Shown piece after piece: positions 51,681-60,144 of a DNA stretch of 64,000 bases (position 1 is the first letter of the stretch; each line of letters begins with the position of its first letter). Under the pieces are notes generated by a model that made no database searches, had not been told where the DNA came from, and saw nothing but the letters and a program-made list of their open reading frames with translations. The stretch is taken from NCBI GenBank assembly GCA_037201625.1, contig JBBCGR010000003.1, positions 372,001-436,000 of the forward strand, given 5' to 3'. Source of the DNA: JAMXLO01 sp037201625 (GTDB lineage Bacteria > Pseudomonadota > Alphaproteobacteria > Acetobacterales > Acetobacteraceae). Position numbers and translations under genes: made by a program.

Positions 51681-52100
51681 TTATCCCCCCAGGCGACGCC
51701 ATTCGATCACGGGGCACCGGTCCATCACCACCGCCAGGCCCGCCGCACGCGCCCGTTCGGCGGCGGCCGTATCGATCACCCCAAGCTGCAGCCACACCGT
51801 CCGCGCCCCGAGCCGGATCGCCTCGTCCACCGCCGCGCCGGCATGGGCCGAGGCGCGGAAGACGTCGACCATCTCGAGCGGCGCCGCATCGGCCAGGCTG
51901 GCCACCACGCCGCGCCCGTGGATGGTGCGGCCGGCCAGCATCGGGTTGACCGGCGTCACGTCGTAGCCCCGCGCGAGCAGGAAGCCGAACACCCCGTGCG
52001 ACGGACGCCAGTCCTTGTCGGACGCGCCGACCACCGCAATCCGCCTGGTATCCCGCAGGATACGAAGGATGGCCGCGTCGGATTGGCCGTCGATGCTCAT
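51681..52100 (-). CDS. CoA-binding (YccU-like) protein
   Basis: The 139-residue Rossmann-fold protein begins with a short helix, then RRIAVVGASDKDWRPSHGVF, the dinucleotide-like loop of the CoA_binding_2 family, DVTPVNPMLAGRTIHG, and a C terminus with MDRCPVIEWRRLGG. The Cys in DRCP and the glycine loop are the conserved features. Members bind CoA, but no reaction is assigned. The ATG at 52100 is preferred over longer in-frame starts because those residues are not family-like. It is first in a two-gene unit with the GMC oxidoreductase and divergent from glyQ. Confidence 0.85.
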   Translation of the reverse strand: MSIDGQSDAAILRILRDTRRIAVVGASDKDWRPSHGVFGFLLARGYDVTPVNPMLAGRTIHGRGVVASLADAAPLEMVDVFRASAHAGAAVDEAIRLGARTVWLQLGVIDTAAAERARAAGLAVVMDRCPVIEWRRLGG

Positions 52101-52195
52101 GGTGTCATCCTGCACCGGACCGCCCTGTGTCGCCAGCCATTGCCGCACACGCAAGAGTGCTTTATGTGGCGCCGAAATCAACTGCGCCCGGTCAG

Positions 52196-53059
52196 ATGGA
52201 CGGCACAAAGCCCAGTTTTCAGGCACTGATCCTGCGGCTCCACGACTACTGGTCGCGGCAGGGTTGCGTCATCCTGCAGCCGTACGACGTGGAGATGGGG
52301 GCCGGAACCTTCCACCCCGCGACCACGCTGCGCGCGCTGGGTCCGCGACCCTGGCGGGCGGCCTATGTCCAGCCCTCCCGCCGGCCCACCGACGGCCGCT
52401 ACGGCGAGAATCCGAACCGGCTGCAGCACTACTACCAGTACCAGGTCATCATGAAACCGTCCCCCGAGGACGCGCAGGACCTGTTGCTGGGCAGCTATCG
52501 CGAACTCGGGCTCGACCCGCTGCTGCACGATTTCCGCTTCGTCGAGGACGATTGGGAAAGCCCCACGCTGGGCGCCTGGGGCCTGGGCTGGGAGGTCTGG
52601 TGCGACGGCATGGAGGTGGGCCAGTTCACCTATTTCCAGCAGGTCGGCGGCATTCCGGTGACGCTGCCGTCGTTCGAAATGACCTACGGTCTGGAGCGCC
52701 TGGCGATGTACGTGCAGGACGTGGACAACGTCTACGACCTGGACTTCAACGGCGCGGGGGTGAGCTACGGCGACGTCTTCCTGCGCGCCGAGCGCGAATA
52801 CAGCGCCTTCAACTTCGAATATGCCGACACGGCACTGCTGACGCGGCACTTCGCCGATGCCGAAGGCGAGTGCGCCGCGCTGCTGGAGCGGAGGCTGGCG
52901 CTGCCGGCCTATGACCAGTGCATCAAGGCCAGCCACCTGTTCAACCTGCTCGACGCGCGCGGCGTGATCAGCGTGACGGAGCGGGCCAGCTATATCGGCC
53001 GCGTGCGGACCCTGGCGAAGGGCTGCTGCGAGGCTTGGGTTATCGGAGACGGACAATGA
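52196..53059 (+). CDS. glyQ: Glycyl-tRNA synthetase alpha subunit
   Basis: The 287-residue catalytic subunit of the bacterial alpha2beta2 glycyl-tRNA synthetase has the class II core as CVILQPYDVEMGAGTFHPAT, the motif-2 region AYVQPSRRPTDGRYGENPNR and the motif-3 region GLERLAMYVQDVDNVYDL. It activates glycine and charges tRNA-Gly with GlyS. The ATG at 52196 gives the standard family start. Its stop overlaps a short in-frame ATG (53056) ahead of a VapB-like gene. glyS normally follows directly, but here three toxin-antitoxin genes lie between. Confidence 0.95.
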   Translation: MDGTKPSFQALILRLHDYWSRQGCVILQPYDVEMGAGTFHPATTLRALGPRPWRAAYVQPSRRPTDGRYGENPNRLQHYYQYQVIMKPSPEDAQDLLLGSYRELGLDPLLHDFRFVEDDWESPTLGAWGLGWEVWCDGMEVGQFTYFQQVGGIPVTLPSFEMTYGLERLAMYVQDVDNVYDLDFNGAGVSYGDVFLRAEREYSAFNFEYADTALLTRHFADAEGECAALLERRLALPAYDQCIKASHLFNLLDARGVISVTERASYIGRVRTLAKGCCEAWVIGDGQ

Positions 53060-53082
53060 CCAATCAAATGGAAGGAAACACC

Positions 53083-53274
53083 ATGGACGAACTGGTGATC
53101 GAGGATGCGGAGGCCTGTCAACTCGCTGCCGAACTGGCCGAGTTGACAGGCGACAGCCTGCATTTTGCGGTGATGACCGCGCTGCGCGAGGAGCGCGACC
53201 GGGTGATCGCCCGCCGCCAGCGGCACGAACGGATCATGGCGATCACCCGCGAGATCGCGCTGAGCGCGGCATAG
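53083..53274 (+). CDS. vapB: Orphan VapB-type antitoxin (PSK/Rv0623-like)
   Basis: The 63-residue protein carries EACQLAAELAELTGDSLHFA followed by a basic helix-rich tail, the same pattern as the VapB encoded 84 bases downstream (LASRLAELTGESLTAVV). It has no toxin gene of its own. The ATG at 53083 is chosen over one at 53056 because GGAAGGAAA precedes it at the right distance. It may be a decayed duplicate, a second antitoxin for the neighbouring VapC, or a free DNA-binding regulator of the module. Confidence 0.75.
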   Translation: MDELVIEDAEACQLAAELAELTGDSLHFAVMTALREERDRVIARRQRHERIMAITREIALSAA

Positions 53275-53318
53275 CGGCGGGCGCGATGCGCGCTCGACAT
53301 CCGCCGGTCGGATGACTA

Positions 53319-53346
53319 TTTCTACCTTGGCTGTGGATTTTCTACC
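53319..53346. promoter_or_regulatory. Direct repeats ahead of vapBC, candidate operator
   Basis: TTTCTACC occurs at 53319-53326 and again at 53339-53346, exactly 20 bases apart, in a locally AT-richer stretch just before the vapB start. Spacing of about two helical turns suits paired binding of VapB or VapBC complexes on one DNA face. This is inferred from position and spacing only. Confidence 0.4.
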
Positions 53347-53357
53347 AAGGGACGGAT

Positions 53358-53615
53358 GTGGGCGCACAACTGAACATCAAGAGCGAGGACGCCTACCGCC
53401 TGGCGTCCCGCCTCGCCGAACTGACCGGGGAAAGCCTCACCGCCGTGGTGACCAGGGCGCTGCAGGCGGAGCTGGATCGGCAGGAGCGTGCGCGGGACGT
53501 CCAGGCGCGGGTCGAGCACGTCATGGCGATCGCCAGGGAAATCCGCGCCCATATGCGTGAGCCCGTCAGTTCGGATACGAGCTGGCTGTACGACGAGGAC
53601 GGGCTGCCGAAATGA
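53358..53615 (+). CDS. vapB: VapB-type antitoxin
   Basis: The 85-residue protein of the PSK/Rv0623-like antitoxin family starts AQLNIKSEDAYRLASRLAEL, with TGESLTAVVTRALQAELDR forming the ribbon-helix-helix-like dimerisation and DNA-binding part. The C-terminal acidic tail SSDTSWLYDEDGLPK probably blocks the VapC active site. The start is GTG at 53358 with AAGGGA upstream. Its stop overlaps the vapC ATG by four bases, the usual arrangement for coupled toxin-antitoxin expression. Confidence 0.88.
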   Translation: MGAQLNIKSEDAYRLASRLAELTGESLTAVVTRALQAELDRQERARDVQARVEHVMAIAREIRAHMREPVSSDTSWLYDEDGLPK

Positions 53616-54007
53616 TCGTGGACGCATCGGCACTCCTGGCTGTCGTGCTCGACGAGCCCGACGGGAGGCGCTTCGCCGAGGCGATCGCTTCCGCACCGCG
53701 CGCACGCATGCCGGCAGCCGCCTGGTTCGAGGCCGCGCTGGCGGTCGACATTCGCGGGGATGACCTGGCCAGCCGGCGCTTCGACGATGCCGTGCGCAGC
53801 CTGCAGATCGAACTGATCGCCTTCACCCCGCAGCACGCTGCCTTTGCCCGCGAGGCAAGGCGCCAGTACGGGCGGCGGCAGCACCCGGCGCAACTGAATT
53901 TCTGCGACTGCATGGTCTATGGTGTCGCGAAGGCCGAACGCGAGCCATTGCTGTTCAAGGGCAACGACTTTGCCCAGACCGACGTCGAGCCCGCACTGAA
54001 AGACTGA
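53612..54007 (+). CDS. vapC: VapC-type PIN-domain toxin
   Basis: The 131-residue PIN ribonuclease has acidic metal ligands at D4 (MIVDASALLA), E40 (AWFEAAL), D99 (NFCDCMVYGVA) and D119 (FKGNDFAQT), so the active site is complete. VapC toxins cut tRNA or the sarcin-ricin loop of 23S rRNA and are held inactive by VapB. It overlaps vapB by four bases and ends two bases before glyS, so glyS translation may depend on this transcript. Which RNA it cuts is not predictable. Confidence 0.9.
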   Translation: MIVDASALLAVVLDEPDGRRFAEAIASAPRARMPAAAWFEAALAVDIRGDDLASRRFDDAVRSLQIELIAFTPQHAAFAREARRQYGRRQHPAQLNFCDCMVYGVAKAEREPLLFKGNDFAQTDVEPALKD

Positions 54008-54009
54008 CG

Positions 54010-56172
54010 ATGCCCGAACTGTTCCTGGAACTGTTCAGCGAGGAAATCCCCGCGCGCATGCAGGCGCGCGCGGCGGAGGACCTCGTGCGGCTGTGCACCG
54101 AGGCGCTGGCGCCGCTGGCGTTCGCCGATGTCCGCAGCTTCTACGGCCCGCGCCGCATCGCGCTTGCGGCCACGGTGGCGGCCTCGGTTGCCGCCAGCAG
54201 CACGACCGAGCGCGGCCCTCGCACCAGCGCGCCCGAGCAGGCGCTGGCCGGATTCCTGCGCAAGCACGGCGCGAGCCGGGAGCAGGCGCGTCAGGAGGGC
54301 GACTACTGGGTGCTGGAGAAGACCGCCGCCGCCATTCCGGCCGCGACGCTGATCGCCGCGGCGCTGCCCCCTCTGCTGCGGCGCTTCCCCTGGCCGAAAT
54401 CGATGCGCTGGGGCGAGGGCAGCCAGTTCGTCTGGGTCCGCCCGCTGCGGCGCATCGTCTGCCTGCTGGACGGTGCGGTGGTGCAATTCGCGCTGCGCGA
54501 CGGAGGGGATGACGGGCATGGGCTGGCAGCCGCCGACCTGACCGAAGGGCACCGGTTCCACGCGCCCGGCGCGTTCGCCGTGACCTCCTGTGCCGACTGG
54601 TCGGCGAAGCTGCGCCAACGCCGCGTGCTGGTGGACGCGGCGGAGCGCCGCCGCATCATCGGCGACGGCGTGGCGGCGCTGGGCGCGGCGCGCCAGGTCG
54701 CGCTGGTGGACGATCCCGGCCTGCTCGACGAAGTGGCCGGCCTGGTCGAGTGGCCGGTGCCGCTGCTCGGCCGGATCGACGATGCCTATATGGACCTGCC
54801 GGCCGAGGTGCGGCAGGTGTCGATGCGGGTCAACCAGCGCTACTTCGCCTTCCGCAACACCGATGGATCGGCGGCCCCGTATTTCGGCTTCGTCGCCAAT
54901 ATCGCACCGGGCGATGGCGGCGCGGTCTCGACTGCCGGCAACGAGCGCGTGCTGCGCGCCCGCTTCGCCGATGCCCGGCATTTCTGGGACCTGGACCGCA
55001 AGGCGCGGCTGGAATCGCGTGTGCCCCTGCTGGACAACATCACCTTCCACGCCAAGCTCGGCTCGCAGGGCGACCGGGTGCGGCGGCTGGAGCGGCTGGC
55101 GGAGGAGATCGCCCCACTGGTCGGCGCCGGCGCGGCGCTGGCGCGCGATGCGGCCCGGCTGGCCAAGGCCGATCTCGTCACCGGCATGGTGGGCGAGTTC
55201 CCGGAACTGCAGGGCGTGATGGGCCGCTACTACGCGCTGCACGACGGCGAGGACAGGCTGGTGGCGGACGCCATCCGCGACCACTACGCCCCCAAAGGTC
55301 CCAGCGACGCGGTGCCGACGGCCGATGTGTCGATCGCCGTGGCTTTGGCGGACAAGCTGGACCTGCTGGTGGGCTTCTTCGCCATCGGCGAGCGGCCCAC
55401 CGGCGGTGGCGACCCGTATGCGCTGCGGCGGGCGGCGCTGGGCATCATCCGGATCATCCGCGAGAACCGGTTGAGGTTGAATCTCGAGCCCCGAATTGAC
55501 GCTGCGCTGAAGGCTGTCCGCGATGACATTGAAAAGGTCAGCAAGCAGAATTGGCGCCTAGCCGGAAGGCAAGGCGCTTTCATAGTTGACGGTGCGGGCA
55601 CGGCGACGATCGCTCATCCCAGCGGGAGCGGCCGGATCGACACCGTGGTGCATGATGTCGTGCAGTTCCTGTTTGAACGCCTCCGCATCCAGTTGAGGGC
55701 TGAAGGCGCGCGCCACGACGTGCTAGCAGCGGTCTTCGCGGCGGCTTGGGACGACGACATAATCCGCCTGCTCGCCCGCACCGACGCCGTGGCGGCGCTG
55801 TTGCGCTCGGACCACGGCCCCAATCTGCTGACCGCCTATCGCCGCGCGGCGAACATCCTGCGCATCGAGGAGCGCAAGGACGGCCCGCACGACGCGGCAC
55901 CCGATCCCGGCCTCCTGCGCCTCACGCAAGAAACTGATCTGGCGGCGGCGCTTGTCGACATAGATGAGGCGATTACACTGCTCCTGACACAGGAAAATTT
56001 CAGCGGTGCGATGGGGGCGATGGCTCGCTTGCGCCCGCCCCTCGATGCGTTCTTCGATAAGGTGACCGTAAACGCCCCGGAGCCGGATTTGCGCCTCAAT
56101 CGTTTGCGTCTTGTTCATAAAGTACGGGCCACGATGGACCGCATCGCCGACTTCGCGAAAATCGAGGGCTGA
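54010..56172 (+). CDS. glyS: Glycyl-tRNA synthetase beta subunit
   Basis: The 720-residue tRNA-binding subunit starts MPELFLELFSEEIPARMQ as in all GlyS proteins and ends with the helical anticodon-binding domain (PPLDAFFDKVTVNA and LRLNRLRLVHKVRATMDRIA). About 40 residues around 490-535 have no clear counterpart in the E. coli protein and are encoded by AT-richer codons (ATA, CTA, TTG), as is the last stretch from about 55930. The line at 55501 is 55% G+C against 82% in the line at 55081, counted by hand. The frame stays open throughout. It begins two bases after vapC. Confidence 0.93.
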   Translation: MPELFLELFSEEIPARMQARAAEDLVRLCTEALAPLAFADVRSFYGPRRIALAATVAASVAASSTTERGPRTSAPEQALAGFLRKHGASREQARQEGDYWVLEKTAAAIPAATLIAAALPPLLRRFPWPKSMRWGEGSQFVWVRPLRRIVCLLDGAVVQFALRDGGDDGHGLAAADLTEGHRFHAPGAFAVTSCADWSAKLRQRRVLVDAAERRRIIGDGVAALGAARQVALVDDPGLLDEVAGLVEWPVPLLGRIDDAYMDLPAEVRQVSMRVNQRYFAFRNTDGSAAPYFGFVANIAPGDGGAVSTAGNERVLRARFADARHFWDLDRKARLESRVPLLDNITFHAKLGSQGDRVRRLERLAEEIAPLVGAGAALARDAARLAKADLVTGMVGEFPELQGVMGRYYALHDGEDRLVADAIRDHYAPKGPSDAVPTADVSIAVALADKLDLLVGFFAIGERPTGGGDPYALRRAALGIIRIIRENRLRLNLEPRIDAALKAVRDDIEKVSKQNWRLAGRQGAFIVDGAGTATIAHPSGSGRIDTVVHDVVQFLFERLRIQLRAEGARHDVLAAVFAAAWDDDIIRLLARTDAVAALLRSDHGPNLLTAYRRAANILRIEERKDGPHDAAPDPGLLRLTQETDLAAALVDIDEAITLLLTQENFSGAMGAMARLRPPLDAFFDKVTVNAPEPDLRLNRLRLVHKVRATMDRIADFAKIEG

Positions 56173-56178
56173 ATCGAC

Positions 56179-58848
56179 ATGACAAAATGGGTGTACAGTT
56201 TCGGCGCCGGCCATAACGAAGGCGGCGCGGACATGCGCAACCTGTTGGGCGGCAAGGGGGCCAACCTGGCCGAGATGGCGAGCATCGGCCTGCCGGTGCC
56301 GGCGGGCTTCACCCTCACCACCGAGGTCTGTACCGCGTTCTACCAGAACCAGCACAAGTATCCGGCCGAACTCACCGGCCAGGTGCGCGAGGCGCTGGCC
56401 CGGATCGAGAAGGCCCAGGGGCTGCGCTTCGGCGACAAGCACAAGCCGCTGCTGGTCTCGGTGCGGTCCGGCGCGCGCGTCTCGATGCCGGGCATGATGG
56501 ACACCGTGCTCAACCTCGGGCTGAACGACGCGACCGTCGAGGGGCTCGGCGAGGAGGCGGACGATCCTCGCTTCGCCTGGGACTCCTACCGCCGCTTCAT
56601 CCAGATGTACGGCTCGGTGGTGCTGGGCGTCGACCACCACCGCTTCGAGGAGATCATCGAGCACACCAAGCTGGATGCCGGCGTGACCGAGGACACCCAG
56701 CTTTCCGCCCAGGCCTGGCATCGCGTGGCGCAAAGCTACAAGGACATGATCGAGGGCGAGACCGGCAAGCCGTTCCCGCAGGACCCCGAGGAACAACTCT
56801 GGGGCGCGATCGGCGCGGTGTTCGGCTCGTGGATGAACCACCGCGCGATCACCTACCGCAAGCTGCACGACATCCCGGCCGAGTGGGGCACTGCGGTGAA
56901 TGTGCAGGCCATGGTGTTCGGCAACATGGGCAACGACTGCGCCACCGGCGTGTGCTTCACCCGTGACCCGTCGACCGGCGAGAACGTGTTCTACGGCGAG
57001 TACCTGGTGAACGCGCAGGGCGAGGACGTGGTGGCCGGCATCCGCACGCCGCAGCCGGTGTCCAAGCTGCGCGCCAAGCCGGACGAGACGCCGCTCGAGG
57101 CGGCGATGCCTGCGGCCTATGCCGAACTGATGAAGGTGCGCGCGACGCTCGAGCAGCACTACAAGGACATGCAGGACCTCGAGTTCACCATCCAGCAGCA
57201 CAAGCTCTATATGCTGCAGACGCGCAATGGGAAGCGGACCGCGGCCGCATCCCTGCGCATCGCGGTGGACATGGCGCGCGAGGGGCTGATCGACCAGGCC
57301 GAGGCGGTGCGACGGGTCAACCCCGCCTCGCTCGACCAGTTGCTGCATCCGACGCTCGACCCGAAGGCACCGCGCACGCTGCTGGCCAAGGGCCTGCCCG
57401 CCAGTCCGGGCGCTGCCTCGGGGTCCGTCGTGTTCAGCGCCGATGAGGCGGAGAGCCGCGCGCAGAAGGGCGAGGCGATCATCCTGGTGCGCGTCGAGAC
57501 TTCGCCCGAGGACATCCACGGCATGCACGCCGCCCGCGGCATCCTGACCACGCGCGGCGGCATGACCAGCCACGCCGCGGTGGTGGCGCGCGGCATGGGG
57601 CGGCCCTGCGTCGCCGGCGCCGGCGGCATCTCGGTCGACTACATCTCGCAGACGCTGTCGGCCGGCGGCAAGACGGTGCATGCCGGTGAGACCATCACGC
57701 TGGACGGCGCGGCGGGCGAGGTGTTCATCGGCACCGTCGCGATGATCGAGCCGGCGATGTCGGACGATTTCGCCACGCTGATGGGCTGGGCGGACGAGGC
57801 GCGCACCATGGGCGTGCGGGCGAACGCCGAGACCCCGCTCGATGCCGAGACGGCGAAGCGGTTCGGCGCCGACGGCATCGGGCTGTGCCGTACCGAGCAC
57901 ATGTTCTTCGACCCCGAGCGCATCAGCGCGGTGCGCCAGATGATCATGGCGTCCGACCAGACGGGACGCCGCGCGGCGGTCGCCCGGTTGCTGCCGTTCC
58001 AGCGCGACGACTTCCACAAGCTGTTCCGCATCATGGGCGACCTGCCGGTGACCATCCGGCTGCTCGACCCGCCGCTGCACGAATTCCTGCCGCATGCCGA
58101 TGCCGAACTGGCGGAGGTCGCGACCGCGCTGGGTACCTCGGTCGATGCGATGCGCCGGCGCGCCGCAGAACTGGCCGAGGCCAATCCGATGCTGGGGCAT
58201 CGCGGCTGCCGGCTCGGGATCTCCTATCCGGAAATCTACGAGATGCAGGCGCGCGCGATCTTCGAGGGCGCGCTGGAGGTTGCCAAGGAGACCGGCCGAG
58301 CGCCGATCCCGGAGATCATGATCCCGCTGGTGGGCGTGAAGAAGGAACTGGAGATCACCCGCGCCCAGGTCGACCGGGTCGCGGAAGAGGTGTTCGCTGC
58401 CGCCGGGCGCCGTATCGAATACACCGTCGGCACCATGATCGAGCTACCGCGTGCGGCGATCGTGGCGGACAAGATCGCCGAGGTGGCGGACTTCTTCAGC
58501 TTCGGCACCAACGACCTGACGCAGACGGTGTTCGGCCTGTCGCGCGACGATGCGGGGAAGTTCCTGCCCCAGTATGTGGAGCAGGGGATCCTGGCGAAGG
58601 ACCCGTTCATCTCGATCGACGTCGAGGGCGTGGGTGCCATGGTGAAGCTGGCCGCCGAACGCGGCCGCGCCACCAAGCCGAAGCTGAAACTCGGCATCTG
58701 CGGCGAGCACGGCGGCGACCCGGCGTCCATCGCGTTCTGCCAGGAGGTCGGCCTCGACTACGTCTCGTGCAGCCCGTACCGCGTGCCGGTGGCGCGGCTG
58801 GCGGCGGCACAGGCTGCGCTGGGGCTGGAGAGCGACCGCACGGCGTAA
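56179..58848 (+). CDS. ppdK: Pyruvate, phosphate dikinase
   Basis: The 889-residue enzyme interconverts pyruvate, ATP and phosphate with phosphoenolpyruvate, AMP and diphosphate. The N-terminal ATP-grasp domain begins VYSFGAGHNEGGADMRNLLG. The swivelling phosphohistidine is H465 in RGGMTSHAAVVARG. The C-terminal PEP-binding barrel has TNDLTQTVFGLSRDD and the catalytic cysteine C841 in GICGEHGGDP. The length is normal. It starts six bases after glyS and may be cotranscribed with it, a common arrangement in alphaproteobacteria. It supports gluconeogenesis from pyruvate. Confidence 0.95.
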   Translation: MTKWVYSFGAGHNEGGADMRNLLGGKGANLAEMASIGLPVPAGFTLTTEVCTAFYQNQHKYPAELTGQVREALARIEKAQGLRFGDKHKPLLVSVRSGARVSMPGMMDTVLNLGLNDATVEGLGEEADDPRFAWDSYRRFIQMYGSVVLGVDHHRFEEIIEHTKLDAGVTEDTQLSAQAWHRVAQSYKDMIEGETGKPFPQDPEEQLWGAIGAVFGSWMNHRAITYRKLHDIPAEWGTAVNVQAMVFGNMGNDCATGVCFTRDPSTGENVFYGEYLVNAQGEDVVAGIRTPQPVSKLRAKPDETPLEAAMPAAYAELMKVRATLEQHYKDMQDLEFTIQQHKLYMLQTRNGKRTAAASLRIAVDMAREGLIDQAEAVRRVNPASLDQLLHPTLDPKAPRTLLAKGLPASPGAASGSVVFSADEAESRAQKGEAIILVRVETSPEDIHGMHAARGILTTRGGMTSHAAVVARGMGRPCVAGAGGISVDYISQTLSAGGKTVHAGETITLDGAAGEVFIGTVAMIEPAMSDDFATLMGWADEARTMGVRANAETPLDAETAKRFGADGIGLCRTEHMFFDPERISAVRQMIMASDQTGRRAAVARLLPFQRDDFHKLFRIMGDLPVTIRLLDPPLHEFLPHADAELAEVATALGTSVDAMRRRAAELAEANPMLGHRGCRLGISYPEIYEMQARAIFEGALEVAKETGRAPIPEIMIPLVGVKKELEITRAQVDRVAEEVFAAAGRRIEYTVGTMIELPRAAIVADKIAEVADFFSFGTNDLTQTVFGLSRDDAGKFLPQYVEQGILAKDPFISIDVEGVGAMVKLAAERGRATKPKLKLGICGEHGGDPASIAFCQEVGLDYVSCSPYRVPVARLAAAQAALGLESDRTA

Positions 58849-58899
58849 TTCGCGCGTCACTGGGGAGGTGCGGGCACGCTTTACCCGCCCTTAAGCCGC

Positions 58900-59463
58900 A
58901 TGCCGTTTGATGGTGCCATGTCCGCCAGTATCGAAGACGTCGTGCGTGCCAGCGTCCGCGAGGAGGTCGAGCAGCTTCGCCGCTTCGTCGACCGCCGCAT
59001 CGCCGAGTTGAGCATGGAGATCCACGCCACGGTCCAGCTTGTGGACTTCAGCGAGGTCAACCTCTCGGCCAAGCTCGCCAGCATCCACGAACAGATCGCC
59101 ACCATCGTCGCGCCGCCGGTCGCGGCCAACTACAACAGCGGCTTCGAGCTTGAGGCCGTCGTTCAGGCCACCGAGAGCGCGGCCAACCAGATCATGGGAG
59201 CGGCGGAGGCGATCGGCACCTGGCTACAGGCCGGTGGCGACCCTGCCACGCTGCCGGCGGTGACCCAGCAGGTCAACGCGATCTTCGAGGCATGCACCTT
59301 CCAGGACCTCACCGGCCAGCGGATCCGCCGTGCGATCGAGCACCTCCAGCATGTCGAGACCATGCTGACCGGGCTCATGCACGACTCGCCGGCCCCGCCG
59401 CGCGCCGAGCCCGTCAAGGCTCCTGATCTCGGGCAGAACGACATCGACAACATGTTCGCCTGA
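58900..59463 (+). CDS. cheZ: CheY-P phosphatase CheZ
   Basis: The 187-residue helical protein of the CheZ family has catalytic residues D136 and Q140 in CTFQDLTGQRIRRAIEHL. The C-terminal peptide GQNDIDNMFA is of the kind that binds CheY, after a flexible Pro-rich linker. It removes phosphate from CheY-P at the flagellar motor or chemoreceptor pole. Starts at 58900 and 58918 are both possible, and neither has a strong ribosome site. No other chemotaxis or flagellar gene is in the window. The last 240 bases are open on the opposite strand as part of the DUF1194 gene. Confidence 0.88.
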   Translation: MPFDGAMSASIEDVVRASVREEVEQLRRFVDRRIAELSMEIHATVQLVDFSEVNLSAKLASIHEQIATIVAPPVAANYNSGFELEAVVQATESAANQIMGAAEAIGTWLQAGGDPATLPAVTQQVNAIFEACTFQDLTGQRIRRAIEHLQHVETMLTGLMHDSPAPPRAEPVKAPDLGQNDIDNMFA

Positions 59464-60141
59464 CGGCAGGCGGCCGGCGATCTCGGTGATCAGCTTGCTG
59501 CGGACGGCCGCGGCGAACTCCTCGTAGCTCTTCACCGCGATCACGAATGCCCCCGGCCCGCCGATCACGTTCAGCCGGTAGTAGGTGTCCAGGTCCGGCT
59601 CCAGCGTCAGGATCGGCAGCCCGTTGATCGTCACTCCCGCCTGCACCGCCTCGTCGCGCGCCTGTTCGGCCGGCCGCCCGCGATTGTTCGCGCCGTCGCC
59701 CGACACGTCGATGACCTGGCGCTGTCCCTGGAACGGCGAGCGCGCCAGCATCTCCAGCCCGTGCTCAATCGCGCCACTGATCGAGGTGCCGCCGCCGAAC
59801 AGCGCCCGCGGCGCGCGCTCCACCGCGGCGGCGAAGCGTTCGGCCGACACGCCGTCGTCGACCAGTGCCCATTCCACCGCCACCACCTGCATCGCCGGAC
59901 CGGTCCACTGCACCATGGTCACCGCGATCGAGCCGGTGCCGGTGGAACGGATCGCCTGCTGCACGGCCGGGCTGCGGAAGGCCGCCGCATAACCGGCGCG
60001 CTGCAACTCGAACCGGTCCTGGCTGACGCTGCCGGACGCGTCGACCGCCAGCACCAGTTCCAGCGCCACCGGTGTGGCGCCGTGGCCTGGGCCGCCGCCA
60101 CACAGCAGGATCAGCGCGATCGCTGCACGGAATCGCACCAT
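59224..60141 (-). CDS. DUF1194/VWA-like exported protein with read-through tail
   Basis: The 305-residue product has a signal peptide (IALILLCGGGPGHGA) and a von Willebrand A-like fold with the metal site VDASGSVS, TSISGAIEHGLEML and VIDVSGDGANNRG. This matches DUF1194, predicted to be periplasmic and of unknown function. The family domain ends near KLITEIAGRLP (about 59470). The last 80 or so residues are antisense to cheZ and do not look like a domain, so a normal stop codon near 59464 may have been lost or the tail is an accident of GC-rich sequence. It begins three bases after the xseA stop. Confidence 0.72.
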   Translation of the reverse strand: MVRFRAAIALILLCGGGPGHGATPVALELVLAVDASGSVSQDRFELQRAGYAAAFRSPAVQQAIRSTGTGSIAVTMVQWTGPAMQVVAVEWALVDDGVSAERFAAAVERAPRALFGGGTSISGAIEHGLEMLARSPFQGQRQVIDVSGDGANNRGRPAEQARDEAVQAGVTINGLPILTLEPDLDTYYRLNVIGGPGAFVIAVKSYEEFAAAVRSKLITEIAGRLPSGEHVVDVVLPEIRSLDGLGARRGRRVVHEPGQHGLDMLEVLDRTADPLAGEVLEGACLEDRVDLLGHRRQRGRVATGL

Positions 60142-60144
60142 CGG

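Noticed and set aside
55723..58200. An 825-codon - strand frame opposite glyS and ppdK
   Set aside because: Composition is dominated by Arg, His and Gly with no motif. The + strand genes are complete and well conserved.
58841..58890. An intrinsic terminator after ppdK
   Set aside because: GCGGG and CCCGC are present but the stem is only five pairs with a long loop and no clean T-run.
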